A stretch of 64,000 nucleotides of DNA from Silurus meridionalis (lineage: Eukaryota; Chordata; Actinopteri; Siluriformes; Siluridae), in NCBI RefSeq assembly GCF_014805685.1, contig NC_060885.1, forward strand, positions 17,427,632-17,491,631, read 5' to 3'. Within the stretch, counting starts at the first letter, position 1; every line of letters begins with the position of its first letter. This document shows positions 37,687-64,000 of this stretch, piece by piece. The notes beneath the pieces were generated by a model. That model ran no database searches. It had not been told where the DNA came from and was given only the letters and a program-made list of their open reading frames with translations. The position numbers and the translations under genes were made by a program.

Positions 37687-38736
37687 TAAGACAGAACAGA
37701 AGAGTTAAAAAGCAGAAGGGTTGCCTGAGAAAAGGCAATTAAATCTCAGATTAAATGTTTTGCTGCTGCTTAGAGACACACTTATAATATCTATATCCAA
37801 AAGGCTGCATAATCATGCTCTTTTTTATTTAATACCGAAAACACATATAAAAATATGTAACTGTTAAACAGTTATACTGATCAGTAACAAAAGGAAATCT
37901 GTGAGTTTGCAGATCTCGTGTGAGAATTTATGAGCATTCATCACAAAAGTGCTGGCTAAACATTCTTGTAGACCACAAAATAAATAGGGAAAATAAAATC
38001 CCAAACACTTTAGCCTTTTAGTGGCAGAGGGAACACTCGCATGCTGGGGTGATTGAGTCACTCTTGTTCTGTTTAAGCTGCTCGTATAAAAAAAACAACT
38101 TAATTATCACCAGACACAAGAAAACTAACGCCAAAGCAACTGTCGCACAAAATGCTTTGCATTGTATTCACATATATTTACATGCTAAACACTGCACACA
38201 ATAGATTGTTGTTACTGTGCACAGTCAGGATTTGAATGCAGACTGTGAGCAGAAGCCAGCTGCTCAATGATACAAACAAATACGCCTATAAAAAAAAATG
38301 ATCACATGAGCCATGATGGCATACGAAAGACAAAATAAAAAAGTATAAAAGAAAAATAATCTACAGCTAATAGATGCCTAGACACAACTGGGAATAAAAT
38401 TCCAACAGGCCAATGTTTCTAAAATAAACATCACTTGGCTTCATTTAGGAAAAGGAGGGGAAACAGACCATACAAAAAAATGATCTGTACTGTGGAACAA
38501 ATTAAAAAAAATAAAAAATAAAAAATGCACACACATAAACACTCATGCATATGCTCACACACATCTGCAGCATCCTTCATTTCTTAAATAAGCAGTGTTT
38601 TGTTTCTTGCTCTAGCAAGAATGCCATGGTGAGTCCAAGAAAACAAGAAACTATGCGTCATCCCTCAAACACAGCAGGCGCTGTGCAGATCTCTGGAGTC
38701 AGCAGTGGTGCAGAAGTCCCAGATGAACGTTGTGCT

Positions 38737-64000
<25,264 letters not shown>

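Larger units (their letters stand above)
34388..38736. other. Intergenic DNA between convergent VSTM4 and WDFY4
   Basis: I see no gene here. It holds a (TC)n run at 35134-35205, a non-repetitive block at 35800-36100, a decayed retroposon-like repeat near 36205-36445 and a 1-kb TIR element at 36655-37686. The right end is WDFY4 3' UTR; a minus-strand AATAAA at 37831-37826, about 0.9 kb past the WDFY4 stop, is a candidate polyadenylation signal. Confidence 0.55.

Overview
The window is vertebrate nuclear DNA, almost certainly from a teleost fish. It is AT-rich, has spliced genes with GT-AG introns and many long microsatellites, and carries remnants of transposon and retroposon families that I recognise as common in ray-finned fish. 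It holds one conserved block of five genes in the order DRGX (+, 3' part), CEFIP/C10orf71 (-), VSTM4 (+), WDFY4 (-, C-terminal half), with LRRC18 (+) nested in a WDFY4 intron. From memory, human 10q11 has the same order and the same relative orientations. That synteny supports each identification on top of the protein matches. There are no prokaryotic features, CRISPR arrays or recognisable RNA genes.

Layout. 1-738 is DRGX intron containing an interspersed repeat that runs to within 18 bases of the next exon. 739-1952 holds the last three DRGX coding exons (homeodomain helix 3, linker, OAR motif). 1953-7776 is AT-rich 3' and intergenic DNA. 7777-17177 is the CEFIP coding region, nearly all in one exon of more than 9 kb, with an apparent one-base frameshift near its start at 17030-17031. 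17178-26127 holds the CEFIP 5' part (likely spliced 5' UTR and a MEF2 consensus) and the space between the divergent CEFIP and VSTM4 starts. 26150-34084 is VSTM4 in eight exons. 34085-38736 is the convergent VSTM4/WDFY4 interval with a retroposon relic and a 1-kb TIR element. 38737-64000 is WDFY4 on the minus strand: 38 exons whose reading phases all join, running off the right edge. LRRC18 (50751-51509) lies in one of its introns.

The genes are not an operon or pathway. DRGX is a sensory-neuron transcription factor, CEFIP a muscle Z-disc protein, VSTM4 an Ig-superfamily membrane protein, WDFY4 a BEACH-WD40 protein of antigen-presenting cells, and LRRC18 a small leucine-rich-repeat protein. 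Their long-term linkage, together with the base-rich, repeat-free islands in the WDFY4 introns, fits a shared regulatory landscape, but conservation cannot be tested here.

I found no convincing new gene system. The points most worth checking are the CEFIP frameshift, a retroposon that seems to supply the branch site of a DRGX exon, (CT)n microsatellites serving as polypyrimidine tracts in two genes, a possible 33-base microexon in the WDFY4 propeller, the paired tyrosine motifs and peptide-Lv region of VSTM4, and a deletion-derivative pair of TIR transposons.
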